A DNA stretch of 64,000 nt from Vibrio mytili (GTDB lineage Bacteria > Pseudomonadota > Gammaproteobacteria > Enterobacterales > Vibrionaceae): contig NZ_JXOK01000004.1 of assembly GCF_000830505.1 (NCBI RefSeq), positions 305,062-369,061 on the forward strand. The letters run 5' to 3'. The notes beneath the pieces were generated by a model. It worked only from the letters and a program-made list of their open reading frames with translations, was not told the origin of the DNA and ran no database searches. Position 1 is the stretch's first letter. Each line of letters begins with the position of its first letter. Below are positions 9,826 to 18,346 of this stretch, one piece after another. Made by a program: the position numbers and the translations under genes.

Positions 9826-10455
9826 TCATTTGAGTACACTCGCCTGATAACGGTCTGCACGATGATTTAAACCAATTATGAAGTTCAATATGACGCCACA
9901 GAGTATTGATAACGCCAGTTCTGCGTAACCGACAACGGACAGAGACACTAGCATAATCGTGATGTCTACACCCATTAAGAACCAGCCCGCCCGTAAACCA
10001 ATTTTATCTTGAAGATACAACGCTAGGATATTGAAACCACCAAGGCTGGCTTTGTGACGAAATAAAATGATGAATCCGGTACCAAATAGGAATCCACCAA
10101 AAATAGCGCCGTAGAGTGGATGTACGTCACTAATTTGAACAAAATGAGATTGAGTATTGGTAATAACCGAAACCAAACCGACAGCAGTAAAGGTCTTGAG
10201 GCAGAATACCCACCCCATACGGCGAATAGCTAAGTAATAGAAAGGTAAGTTAACCAAAAAGAAAACGGTACCAAACTCTAAACTGAAGTTGTAACTGAGG
10301 AACAGGGATAATCCAGCAGTGCCACCCGTGACCATCCCTACTTGCTTTAAAAACAGTACACCAAATGAAACCAAGCTTGTTCCCATAAAAAGCGCGAACA
10401 CATCCTCAAACCATTTGTGCTCTGTGTTCGTCATTGTCGCCTCTGACATTATCAA
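9826..10455 (-). CDS. YitT-family (DUF161) membrane protein
   Basis: A 209-residue integral membrane protein with five or six membrane segments. Recognisable family elements are GVLFLKQVGMVTGGTAGLSL near the N-terminus, FGTVFFLVNLPFYYLAIRRMG in the middle and RHKASLGGFNILALYLQ near residue 135. The solute and the direction of transport of this family are not established. It lies between an Lrp-type regulator gene and the aromatic aminotransferase gene on the same strand, so a role in amino-acid or keto-acid movement is possible but only inferred from position. The start may be the Met at residue 3 or 8. Confidence 0.8.
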   Translation of the reverse strand: MIMSEATMTNTEHKWFEDVFALFMGTSLVSFGVLFLKQVGMVTGGTAGLSLFLSYNFSLEFGTVFFLVNLPFYYLAIRRMGWVFCLKTFTAVGLVSVITNTQSHFVQISDVHPLYGAIFGGFLFGTGFIILFRHKASLGGFNILALYLQDKIGLRAGWFLMGVDITIMLVSLSVVGYAELALSILCGVILNFIIGLNHRADRYQASVLK

Positions 10456-10633
10456 TCCCTTTCATAACACTTTAATCCCAGCACTGCATGTCTCCATGCA
10501 CTCATTACGCATAATTAATAACACAATAAACAAAATGTGCAATTAAAAAGCACAAATCAATAGAAATGTGCATAACGAAAATTATTACGCACCAAATAAG
10601 CACTGCAATGAGTCACTGGCATGCATTAGAACA

Positions 10634-11128
10634 TTAGGACTGAAGCGTTGCGCCGTACTCTTTAACACGTTCAAGTACAACGGAAGTTTTAATGTGAGAA
10701 ATTAATTGGGTCGTAAAAATGCGGTTGATCAGTTCGTTAAGTGCATTTAAATCCGAGACTAAACATTTGATCAAATAGTCCGCGTCACCTGTGGTTTTAA
10801 ACACCTCAACGATTGACGCTTGACTATCAATAAAACTCAAGAAGCTATTGGTCCTATCCGCTTCATGGTTCAACAGTTTTACTTCTATCATCGCAATCAC
10901 TTCCTGCTGTAACGCATGTGGTGACAAACGAGCGTGGTATCCGAGGATCAGCTTATTATTTTCTAAGGAGATGCGTCGGCGCGAACATTGAGAAGCCGAT
11001 AACCCGACCAGATCACTTAACTCTTGATTTGTCAGGCGCCCGTTCTTTTGCAGTAGTTCCAATATCTTTACGTCGTAGTCATCCAGATCATTAGCCATAT
11101 CAAAAATCTCTCCTTTTAAGCTGGCCAT
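10634..11128 (-). CDS. Lrp/AsnC-family transcriptional regulator
   Basis: An Lrp/AsnC protein: N-terminal helix-turn-helix (LDDYDVKILELLQKNGRLTN, then LVGLSASQCSRRR) and a C-terminal RAM/ACT-like domain with VEVFKTTGDADYLIKCLV. Such proteins form octamers and sense amino acids. The open frame starts at 11128, but the Met at residue 12 (MANDLDDYDV) gives the usual length of about 153 and is the likelier start (about 11095). It lies 178 bp upstream of the YitT/TyrB pair on the same strand and probably regulates them. The likely ligand is an aromatic or other amino acid, by context only. Confidence 0.9.
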   Translation of the reverse strand: MASLKGEIFDMANDLDDYDVKILELLQKNGRLTNQELSDLVGLSASQCSRRRISLENNKLILGYHARLSPHALQQEVIAMIEVKLLNHEADRTNSFLSFIDSQASIVEVFKTTGDADYLIKCLVSDLNALNELINRIFTTQLISHIKTSVVLERVKEYGATLQS

Positions 11129-11367
11129 GAGTTTAACAAGTCCCAGTAATCTCGACTACTTTTCGGTTTGCAGCTGCTCATTCATACCCAAAGAACCTCA
11201 AAATGTTTGGCGCTGTGAGAATAATTGACTCTAGTGCGTATAACTTATTCGTCGCTTTTGATTTTGATATATACAACGTGCAAAAACAGTCAAGCTTCAT
11301 CTTTTCCAGATGAAAATCAATATCCATGAGCTAAATACGTTTCGATGACCGAAGGGACGCACTCCAT
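11129..11367. other. Intergenic region between the diguanylate cyclase 3' end and the Lrp gene
   Basis: About 240 bp carrying the Lrp-gene promoter and the end of the diguanylate cyclase transcript. No gene or clear hairpin terminator was recognised. Confidence 0.4.
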
Positions 11368-12953
11368 TCACAAGCAATCGACTTTGTACCCACGTTTACC
11401 ATCACGCTTCACCTGATACATCAACTGATCTGCTCGAATAAGCAGCCTTTCAACGTCGTATCCAACTTTATCTGAAGTACCGACACCAATACTCGCACCG
11501 ACCGAGACCGATAGCTCACTGTTTACCGTAATAGCTTTGAACACGCCGCTTCCATCTCTTGCAAAATGTTAGGGAGTACCGTTGTATCATCCAAATTCAT
11601 AGCGACAATAAACTCGTCCCCTCCCCAGCGGGCGACAATATCTTGAGGACGAGAAATTTTTATCAGTCGCATACTCAACTCTTTCAGGACTGCGTCACCC
11701 ACTACATGACCATGCTCATCATTAATAATCTTAAAATCATTCAAATCTAGCCAAACAATAGCCAAGTAAGATTGACGCTCTCTCGCATATTCGCAGAGCG
11801 TTTTCAATCGCGCTTCCGCACCACGACGATTGTAAATACCAGTCAATAGATCATGGGCTGCGTTATAGTCAGACACTTTTTCTTTCTTAGCACGATCCGA
11901 AATGTCATAGACCACCAGCTCGATAAACTGTTCCAAATCGCTATGGTGCTGTTGCTCTACGTCAGATATCAACACTCGCAACCAAACGTCGTCGCCTTCG
12001 CGTAACAGGAAGTCGCGAAACAAACTATCACCGGTACGACGCACCTGATCAAGTAACTGTTCAAAATCTTCTTTATCGTCGAACAGATCGGGTAAATAGA
12101 TTAACTCATCTTTTGTGCTAGCGTATTTAAGGGTTGATTTGAACGCCTGATTCGCCAAATAAACTTGGTTTCTTTGGTTCAGAAGTGCGATGCCAGCGTG
12201 TGAGTATTCAAAAATGATTCTAAACTGGCGTTCCAACTGAACAATCTGGGCATTTTTTTCAGCCTCACTTTGATAGAAGCTTGAGATTCTATTCATCAGA
12301 TTATTGGTATTCCTAGCCAAAAATCCGATTTCATCCTTCGAGCTAACCTGAATATGAGTATTTGTCGCGTTACCATCAACTGAGGCACGACTAATTTGTT
12401 CTAACAATTGATTAAGAGGGCGGTAGATAACCTGTCGTAAAATCACAAACACACACATGAGGATGGTAACAAGCAAAAATGTTTGCCAAACGACTAACGA
12501 CATTCCCTTCTCGCGCGCTTTTTGATCGATGAAAGCACGATCGAGAAACAGCTCCAGCTCACCGACTTTTTCATTACTAAACTGAGGAGATAGCGACACA
12601 ACAATGTCGCTTTTATTGTGAGGTATTCGGCCAAGTACATGAATCATCCCAGAAGACATCGTAAAGCGTGCGCCCTGAACTTCAGGATTATCAACCAGAC
12701 TTGAAACCAGCTCTGTTGCCATCACACTATCAGACAAGTACGCAGCCATAGACGCGTTATACCTAATCAGTTCAACCAGCCGATATACACGTTCTTTCGC
12801 TGACAATTGGACATTGTCATAGGCATGTTGATAACTCAAATAACTTGTCACAGGGATAAATATACTCGAAACAGCAAAAATAGAGGCCAAGAATTTCAGC
12901 CCTATACGCCGGTTAATGATTCGATAGAACGAAAATAGTTTTGATATCGCCAC
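11368..12953 (-). CDS. Membrane-bound HAMP-PAS-GGDEF diguanylate cyclase; frame broken near 11544
   Basis: Makes cyclic di-GMP from two GTP. Domains in order: N-terminal membrane segment (about 20-40), periplasmic sensor (40-150), second membrane segment (WQTFLLVTILMCVFVILR), HAMP linker, PAS domain (about 245-350) and GGDEF domain. The active site GGDEF is preceded by RPQD five residues upstream, the RxxD product-inhibition site. The frame from 12953 stops at 11523 right after QEMEAACSKLLR. The missing C-terminal end of the domain (VFKAITVNSELSVSVGASIG and RADQLMYQVKRDGKR) is present in another frame down to the stop at 11368. One lost G in GCGGCG/GTG at about 11544 explains it. It overlaps the PstS-like gene by 41 bp. 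Confidence 0.85.
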
Positions 12954-13359
12954 TCAACTCTCCGATTGAGGTTTTAGGTATATACGCAATCGCATTGGCA
13001 TTACCTGATACTAATTGAACAATATCTTGCTCTTGCGGAACTTGCATTGGTGGTGTAGCCCTACCACTGAACATTAGCCGAGCCCAATACGCGTTAACTT
13101 CTGACAAAGACATACTGACCAACGATTGGTAGAACTCTCGACGAACGTCAGAAGAACTTGGGGCGTCGAGTTTCATCACAGCCCCCCCGGTCGGGAAGTA
13201 AGGGGTTCTGCCCATAAACAGATCAACAACCTGATGTTTTGTGAGTTGATCTATAGGATTATCTTTATTCACAATGACAAGCAAGTCTTGTCCCCACACT
13301 TTAGCTGGGGTACCAAAAAGCAACGCTAGTATCAAAACAAAACAATTTCTCATCGTCAT
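12913..13359 (-). CDS. PstS-like small periplasmic substrate-binding protein
   Basis: A 148-residue secreted protein with a signal peptide (about residues 1-23, cleaved near VWGQ). The mature part, DLLVIVNKDNPIDQLTKHQV then LFMGRTPYFPTGGAVMKLD, and YWARLMFSGRATPP, is the single-lobe PstS-like fold (phosphate ABC transporter substrate-binding type) often found beside two-component kinases or GGDEF proteins instead of transporters. No ABC transporter genes are present. Its start overlaps the porin stop and its end overlaps the diguanylate cyclase start, so the three genes are translationally coupled. I infer it presents a periplasmic signal to the cyclase sensor domain. The ligand is unknown. 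Confidence 0.8.
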   Translation of the reverse strand: MTMRNCFVLILALLFGTPAKVWGQDLLVIVNKDNPIDQLTKHQVVDLFMGRTPYFPTGGAVMKLDAPSSSDVRREFYQSLVSMSLSEVNAYWARLMFSGRATPPMQVPQEQDIVQLVSGNANAIAYIPKTSIGELSGDIKTIFVLSNH

Positions 13360-14581
13360 CAGAATATAAAGTCCACACTAAACGTTAAAATGTTTACTTG
13401 CTCATCCGACGTATTTGTTTCCCCATCCCAGAGCATGTCTTGATTTGCAGATACCCAGCTATGGTCCCACTGGCCTTTAATTGCCACATTCTGAGCAACA
13501 TCCCAACGTAAACCTAAAGAAGCCGTACTTTGCTTAACATCGACACCGTCATACCCCGCCTGTATAGGAATCCTTATAGGATCTGGCAGGTTTGGCGATG
13601 CACTTACGTTAGAACGAGTGGTTTGAGAATGTGCAGCCAAGCCGTAGATAGCGAAATTGTCAATGCGCTTTACAACGCCAACATAAGCGGATATCGAAGG
13701 AAGTAGTGTATTTAAGTCACTATCCATGTAAGAGATTTCCGATAACCATTTCCATGATTTGTGTCGGTACTCGACCCCTGCGGTATAATAATCGATAGGA
13801 GAATCATAAGAGTTAAGTCGCTTATAAGTTTCAGACGTCCCGGGGACTTGAGGGTTAGCAGCAAGAAAGCGCATCAAAGCACTGTATCTGGAATTTTTAA
13901 CTGATTCTAATTTTGTCCTCGCATAAGCCGTACGCAAGATTAAATCACTATTTTCATACCGTAGTGCTATCCCTGTAAAAGGAGATAAATCAAACTCCGA
14001 GATCACTGATTTATAATTGAAAGTACTCCCCGACTGGCCATAAAAAACTTTGGCGGATAAGTGACCAGCTCAAGAGGTTGACGATACAATACTTCGACAC
14101 CATCAAAATGATAAAAAGGGATCCGGCCATAAAATTCCACTGGGGGCCTGACCCAATCATAGGCATAGGCAATGTTCCCAACATCTCCGATAAGCGTGAG
14201 ATCGCTGGCTATTCGACCTGCACGAATATTCCATGCGTTGTTGAAATCGTAACTTAAACTCGCCCAAGTTAATGATTCATCAAAGCTATTATTGACTCGG
14301 TCTTTTACCACAAGCTGCACAGTTGCTTTAAGTGCATCGGTAATTTGAATGTCAGTCTGTAAACCTAAAAGTGAATCAGAGAGTAAACTCAGCTCCTTTG
14401 TCTTGCCTTCTTGTGTCATATCTCGACGAAAAGCAAGTGAATCAGAATCAGAGTAGACACCACTTAGTGTACCAAACCCACGAAACTCGACCATATCGGT
14501 GCCAGAATAGCTCAAAGTCGGAAGTAACAGTCCCCCAATTAACAACCACACCTGCAACTTCATGGATACTCCTTCACCCAA
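13359..14581 (-). CDS. Outer-membrane porin-like protein; frame broken at 14042-14047
   Basis: A beta-barrel outer-membrane protein of about 406 residues once the frame is restored. The first part (14581 to 14003) has a start at Met1 or more likely Met7 (MKLQVWLLIGGLLLPTLSYS, signal peptide), followed by strands such as FRGFGTLSGVYSDSD and WNIRAGRIASD. The second part (to 13359) continues with strands and ends VNILTFSVDFIF, a C-terminal Phe typical of porins. The break is one base lost in a six-A run on the plus strand; adding it gives FFYGQSGSTFNYKSVISEF. It is the first gene of the porin, PstS-like, diguanylate cyclase operon. Specificity is unknown. Confidence 0.8.
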
Positions 14582-15008
14582 CAGGATACAACTCTCATTT
14601 CTGAACCAATATCACAAAAATAACACATAAGTACTATATATAAGATATCAGAAAAGCCTTCGTAAGTTTAATGAATATTATTGTTCTTTCATAAATATGT
14701 CAGACTGATCAGTCTATTAGTTACCCAACAATTCACTTAACATTGTGTTGAGGCGGATAAAATTTGAACGACATCACTTGATGGAATAGCGATTAGGCTT
14801 ATAGCCAGTGTGACTTGTAAACCAATCAAAAATTGCTGGCGTTAGTCGAACAGAAGATAAAGCAAAGTCGATTGTTGGCTTGATAAAAATGGGGAGGTTA
14901 AGTAAGTATGACATCGATTCATCGAGTTGAACGTATGTCACTTATGATGGGGGATGAGCCACGGAATTCTCGCGTTGCTATTACAACCGCAACGCGAGAT
15001 AACGTGTA
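14582..15008. other. Intergenic region between the porin operon and ribB
   Basis: About 430 bp. The left part should hold the promoter of the porin operon. The right part holds a perfect hairpin (14968-14999) and a possible 38-codon frame on the plus strand from 14908 to 15024 with GGAGG ten bases before its ATG. Nothing else was recognised. Confidence 0.5.
14968..14999 (-). terminator. Strong hairpin downstream of ribB, possible terminator
   Basis: Perfect 11-base arms TCTCGCGTTGC (14968-14978) and GCAACGCGAGA (14989-14999) with a 10-base loop, about ten bases beyond the ribB stop. Neither strand has a T run after it, so it may be a weak terminator, an RNA-stabilising structure or a protein-binding site. 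Confidence 0.45.
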
Positions 15009-16117
15009 TCAAGGCTCTATATAGCTAACTACTTCAAGACCAAACCCAGATAGTGCATGGTATTTTTTGTCTGCTGATGACAGTAGGTTCATTTTAGTCA
15101 CTCCCAAATCCGCGAGAATTTGTGCACCGACCCCTACTTGTCTTGATGTCTGCTGCTTTTTATTTGTTGGCACTGCATTACCAAGATCTTGAGCCTGATA
15201 ATGGGCAACGCGATCCATAGTAGCATCCACGTTTTCTTTTTGTCCCAATATAACAAGCACACCTGAATCGGCCTGAATCTTTCTCATTGCCTCGCTCAAT
15301 GACCAACTATTGCTACGTTCGCGTGTTGAGTGAAGGATATCGCTAAACATATCTTGAAGGTGAACTCGAACATTCGTTGGTTCTTCGCTGATATCACCTT
15401 TACATAAAGCGAAGTGCGTTTGATCATCGACCGTATCTCGGTAGGTCACCATAGTGAAATCGCCAAATTCCGTAGGCAAATGGCACTGTGAAACTTTCTC
15501 AATCGTGGTTTCGGTCTTATTTCGATACTCGATTAAGTCGGCAATGGTTCCTAGCTTGAGACCATGCTTTTCTGCGAACAATTCGAGTTGAGGCCGCCTA
15601 GCCATCGTTCCGTCTTCATTTAGAATTTCAACAATAACGGAAGCGGGCTCAAAACCGGCCAACTTTGCCAAATCACAACCGGCTTCTGTATGACCCGCGC
15701 GAACCAATACGCCACCGTCTCTGGCTGCCAAAGGGAATATATGTCCAGGCTGAACCAAATCTGTTGGTTTTGCTTGTGAACTCACCGCCACTTGTACGGT
15801 TTTCGCTCGGTCTTCAGCAGAGATGCCAGTCGTAACCCCTTCTGCTGCCTCAATAGATACGGTAAAAGCCGTTGCCCAAGGCTCAGTATGATTTGAAACC
15901 ATGGGAAATAATTTGAGGTTATCACAGCGCAGCTTTGACAGTGTTAAACAGATCAACCGCGGCCATGAGTTGCCATAAAGTTGATATCTTGGGCACTAAC
16001 ATGCTGGGCAGCCATCATGATGTCGCCTTCATTCTCCCGGTCTTCATCATCCATCAAAATGACCATTTTACCTTGGCGATAATCGTCAATTATCTCTTCA
16101 ATAGTGCTAATTGGCAT
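15009..16117 (-). CDS. ribB: RibB with degenerate RibA-like C-terminal domain (RibBX type); frame broken near 15955
   Basis: The N-terminal domain is 3,4-dihydroxy-2-butanone-4-phosphate synthase (ribulose 5-phosphate to DHBP plus formate, riboflavin synthesis). The acidic motif [10 protein letters not shown] is encoded from the ATG at 16117 ([10 protein letters not shown]), and [13 protein letters not shown] follows downstream. The frame breaks in the ATHGRGLICL motif: AA at 15955-15956 should be AAA. The C-terminal 170 residues have the GTP cyclohydrolase II outline ([26 protein letters not shown]) but none of its zinc-binding cysteines and no catalytic Arg-Gly-rich loop, so that domain is inactive, as in known RibBX proteins. 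No FMN riboswitch precedes it. It follows the apionate genes by 86 bp, so it may be co-transcribed with them. Confidence 0.85.
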
Positions 16118-16203
16118 AATACTTATTACCTAATTCAATCAAATGTATATTCAAGTTATTTTAAGACGCTTGTTCACCAAGAAGTAGAGATATGGACACT
16201 CAG

Positions 16204-16974
16204 TTAACAAGCTCCTTCCGCTAAATCGACTAATCGGCAAAAGTCTTCAGCATTCCAAGCTGAACGGCCTACAAAAACCCCATCAATATTGGCCTGTATC
16301 AATAATCCAGCAACGTTTGAATGATTCACGCTACCACCATACAAAAGGTACATTGAGTCAGCGATATTTTTTCCGTAGCTCTTTACCAACGCCGAGCGGA
16401 TAGCGAAATGAATGCGCTCTGCTTCGTGCTCTGTCGCCGGAACACCATGCTCTCCTATTGCCCAGATAGGTTCGTAAGCAATAATGACTTTAGTGAGCAT
16501 GTCAGCAGGCACATCATGTAATGCGATTTTAACTTGACGCACGACTGATTCTTCGGAGACATTCCAGTTTTTTTCTTGTTGACTATCACCGACACAAACC
16601 AACGGTCGCAGGCCATGCTTTAATGCGGAAAGAACCTTCTTGTTCACGGTATCATCGTTCTCGCCAAACATCTGACGACGCTCAGAGTGTCCTATTTCAA
16701 CAAGATCTACTCCACAATCTTTCAGCATAATAGGAGATATTTCGCCCGTGTAAGCGCCTGCATCTTCCCAACACATATTTTGTGCCCCAACTAAGATCCC
16801 AGCAGGGTGCGCTATCTGACTCACGCTTTCAATGTAAGGAAAAGGAGGAATTACGAAGACTTGGCTTTGATTAGCCTCCTGCTGTAAATAAGAACTCACA
16901 ATATCGATCCATTCGTTGGCTTCTTGACCGCTCTTATTCATTTTCCAGCTAGTCCCAACCCAAAAAGGTTTCAT
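16204..16974 (-). CDS. lerI: TpiA-like L-erythrulose-1-phosphate isomerase (LerI/EryH type)
   Basis: A 256-residue triosephosphate isomerase homologue. The opening FWVGTSWKMNKSGQEANEW is the signature of the EryH/LerI branch and not of housekeeping TpiA. Catalytic residues of the TIM fold are present: Lys12 in WKMN, His in IGHSERRQMFGE, Glu in IAYEPIWAIGEHG and phosphate-binding YGGSVNHSN. The EryH/LerI branch converts L-erythrulose 1-phosphate to D-erythrulose 4-phosphate. It sits 37 bp after the RpiB-like gene, the same EryH-EryI pairing as in erythritol and apionate operons. In this cluster it would act on the product of the RuBisCO-like protein. A second, housekeeping tpiA is expected elsewhere. 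Confidence 0.85.
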   Translation of the reverse strand: MKPFWVGTSWKMNKSGQEANEWIDIVSSYLQQEANQSQVFVIPPFPYIESVSQIAHPAGILVGAQNMCWEDAGAYTGEISPIMLKDCGVDLVEIGHSERRQMFGENDDTVNKKVLSALKHGLRPLVCVGDSQQEKNWNVSEESVVRQVKIALHDVPADMLTKVIIAYEPIWAIGEHGVPATEHEAERIHFAIRSALVKSYGKNIADSMYLLYGGSVNHSNVAGLLIQANIDGVFVGRSAWNAEDFCRLVDLAEGAC

Positions 16975-17011
16975 ATATCCTCCTTATCTAATTAGATGAA
17001 CTAACGAATGG

Positions 17012-17470
17012 TCATGCGCTCTTGGCATGAAATTCTGAGTCGATTTCTTTGATACGATTTACTTTTGGGGTAGATGGGCCGTCTGAAAACTCTGCTGCTA
17101 GCCACGTATCTAAAATACTTTTCGCCAGCTCAGGGCCGATCACTCTCGCTCCCATTGTAATAATCTGAGCATCGTTACTCTTTCTTGCCCGCTCCGCAGA
17201 AAACGTGTCATGACACAAAGCAGCGCGAATCCCGGGAACTTTGTTAGCAACGATGCACACGCCTATACCCGTGCCACATAAAATGATACCGCGATCAAAC
17301 TCACCGGTACTGACAGCAACCGCGACATCTTTCGCAATATCTGGATAATATTGGTCATCGCCTTCTGTTAAGCCCATATCAACAAATTCGATATCTTTTT
17401 CAAGTAAGTGTTTTTTGATGATTTCTTTTAAATCAAACGCAGCATCATCACATCCAATTGCTATTTTCAT
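17012..17470 (-). CDS. derI: RpiB-like D-erythrulose-4-phosphate isomerase (DerI/EryI type)
   Basis: A 152-residue RpiB/LacAB-family isomerase. Family marks: GCDDAAFDLKEIIKKHL at the N-terminus, the active-site loop GIILCGTGIGVCIVANKVPG with the general-base Cys, and ALCHDTFSAERARKSNDAQI with the ring-opening His and phosphate-binding Arg. GCDDAAF replaces the usual 'GSDHAG' seen in ribose-5-phosphate isomerases, in line with the four-carbon-specific EryI/DerI branch. It would convert D-erythrulose 4-phosphate into D-erythrose 4-phosphate, the exit into the pentose phosphate pathway. It is followed directly by the TpiA-like gene and preceded by the DeoR gene. A ribose-5-phosphate role cannot be excluded from sequence alone. 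Confidence 0.82.
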   Translation of the reverse strand: MKIAIGCDDAAFDLKEIIKKHLLEKDIEFVDMGLTEGDDQYYPDIAKDVAVAVSTGEFDRGIILCGTGIGVCIVANKVPGIRAALCHDTFSAERARKSNDAQIITMGARVIGPELAKSILDTWLAAEFSDGPSTPKVNRIKEIDSEFHAKSA

Positions 17471-17489
17471 AATTATTTCCTTTCATTTA

Positions 17490-17509
17490 CGCGTACGGGG
17501 CCCTACGCG
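17490..17509. other. Intercistronic palindrome between the DeoR and RpiB-like genes
   Basis: CGCGTA and TACGCG arms enclose a GGGGCCC core (20 bases, nearly perfectly self-complementary). On the minus strand the T run lies before, not after, the hairpin, so it is not a standard terminator. It may protect or process the mRNA between the regulator and the isomerase genes, or bind a protein. Confidence 0.45.
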
Positions 17510-17554
17510 AAAAAATCACGTAGGAAAATTAATTAGATATTATTTGGGGGTTAA

Positions 17555-18313
17555 TTAAATAAAATTAATTTTTGTCTTTAATGTTGTTAATAACTCTTGC
17601 TCTTGAAGATTAATATTTTCATCTGTATATATTTCTTCAAATTGTTCCAGCTCTGCTATTTTGTATAAGGAGCTATTGCCATACTTACTACTATCAGCGA
17701 CTAAAACGTTTTTCTTTGCACTCTTCATCATATCTATTTTTAATGTTGACTTGTGCTCAGTCGGCGCTGTCACACCATGCTCTATATTCCAGAAATTACA
17801 GCTGATAAAAGCAATATCAGTGGTAATCGACTGAAGTAGCCTTCTTGCATGCTCACCAATACAAGACTGACTTGAACTGTCTATTTTACCTCCAAATACA
17901 ATAACTTCTATTTGCTTAAACTGACTTAAATACAACGCAATTCTCAAATCGGGAGTGATAACCCTCAATGGCAAATGCGTAATATTTTTTGCTATTTCCA
18001 TTGTCGTTGTGCCGGCGTCAAGAATGATGGCGTGTCCGCCTTCAATTAACTGAGAGGCTTCTTTACATATTTTTGTCTTTTCTGACTTAAATAACTCATT
18101 TTTCTCCTGGAAAGAAAGTTGAGTAGCGACAAAATTATTTAAAGTAACGCCACCATGCGTTCGACGAACCACACCTTGATCATCGAGTTCAACTAAATCT
18201 CGACGAATCGTTGCAGGTGATACATTGACATGAGGAACAAGCTCTTCCACTGTTGCAAGTTTTCTGTCCTTGAGATAGTCAACTATCTGTTTAAACCTTT
18301 GCTGTTTTTTCAT
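17555..18313 (-). CDS. DeoR-family repressor of the apionate cluster
   Basis: A 252-residue DeoR-type regulator. The N-terminal helix-turn-helix (RFKQIVDYLKDRKLATVEEL, then VSPATIRRDLVELDDQGVVR) includes the family DNA-recognition pattern. The C-terminal sugar-phosphate-binding domain carries ILDAGTTTMEIAKNI and the VFGGKI element. It is encoded inside the catabolic operon, 34 bp after the TRAP large permease gene and 85 bp before the RpiB-like gene. DeoR proteins usually sense a phosphorylated pathway intermediate; here an erythrulose or erythrose phosphate is a fair guess. Candidate operators are the spaced CTAAAAACTC repeats between oiaK and glpX. Confidence 0.9.
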   Translation of the reverse strand: MKKQQRFKQIVDYLKDRKLATVEELVPHVNVSPATIRRDLVELDDQGVVRRTHGGVTLNNFVATQLSFQEKNELFKSEKTKICKEASQLIEGGHAIILDAGTTTMEIAKNITHLPLRVITPDLRIALYLSQFKQIEVIVFGGKIDSSSQSCIGEHARRLLQSITTDIAFISCNFWNIEHGVTAPTEHKSTLKIDMMKSAKKNVLVADSSKYGNSSLYKIAELEQFEEIYTDENINLQEQELLTTLKTKINFI

Positions 18314-18346
18314 TGAAAACGAATACTCACTACCAAATAAAACGAT

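Noticed and set aside
16118..16203. FMN riboswitch upstream of ribB
   Set aside because: Only 86 bp are available and none of the conserved RFN motifs are visible.
16204..17470. Housekeeping triosephosphate isomerase and ribose-5-phosphate isomerase
   Set aside because: The N-terminal signatures (GTSWKMNK; GCDDAAF) and operon context fit the EryH/EryI tetrulose-phosphate pair.
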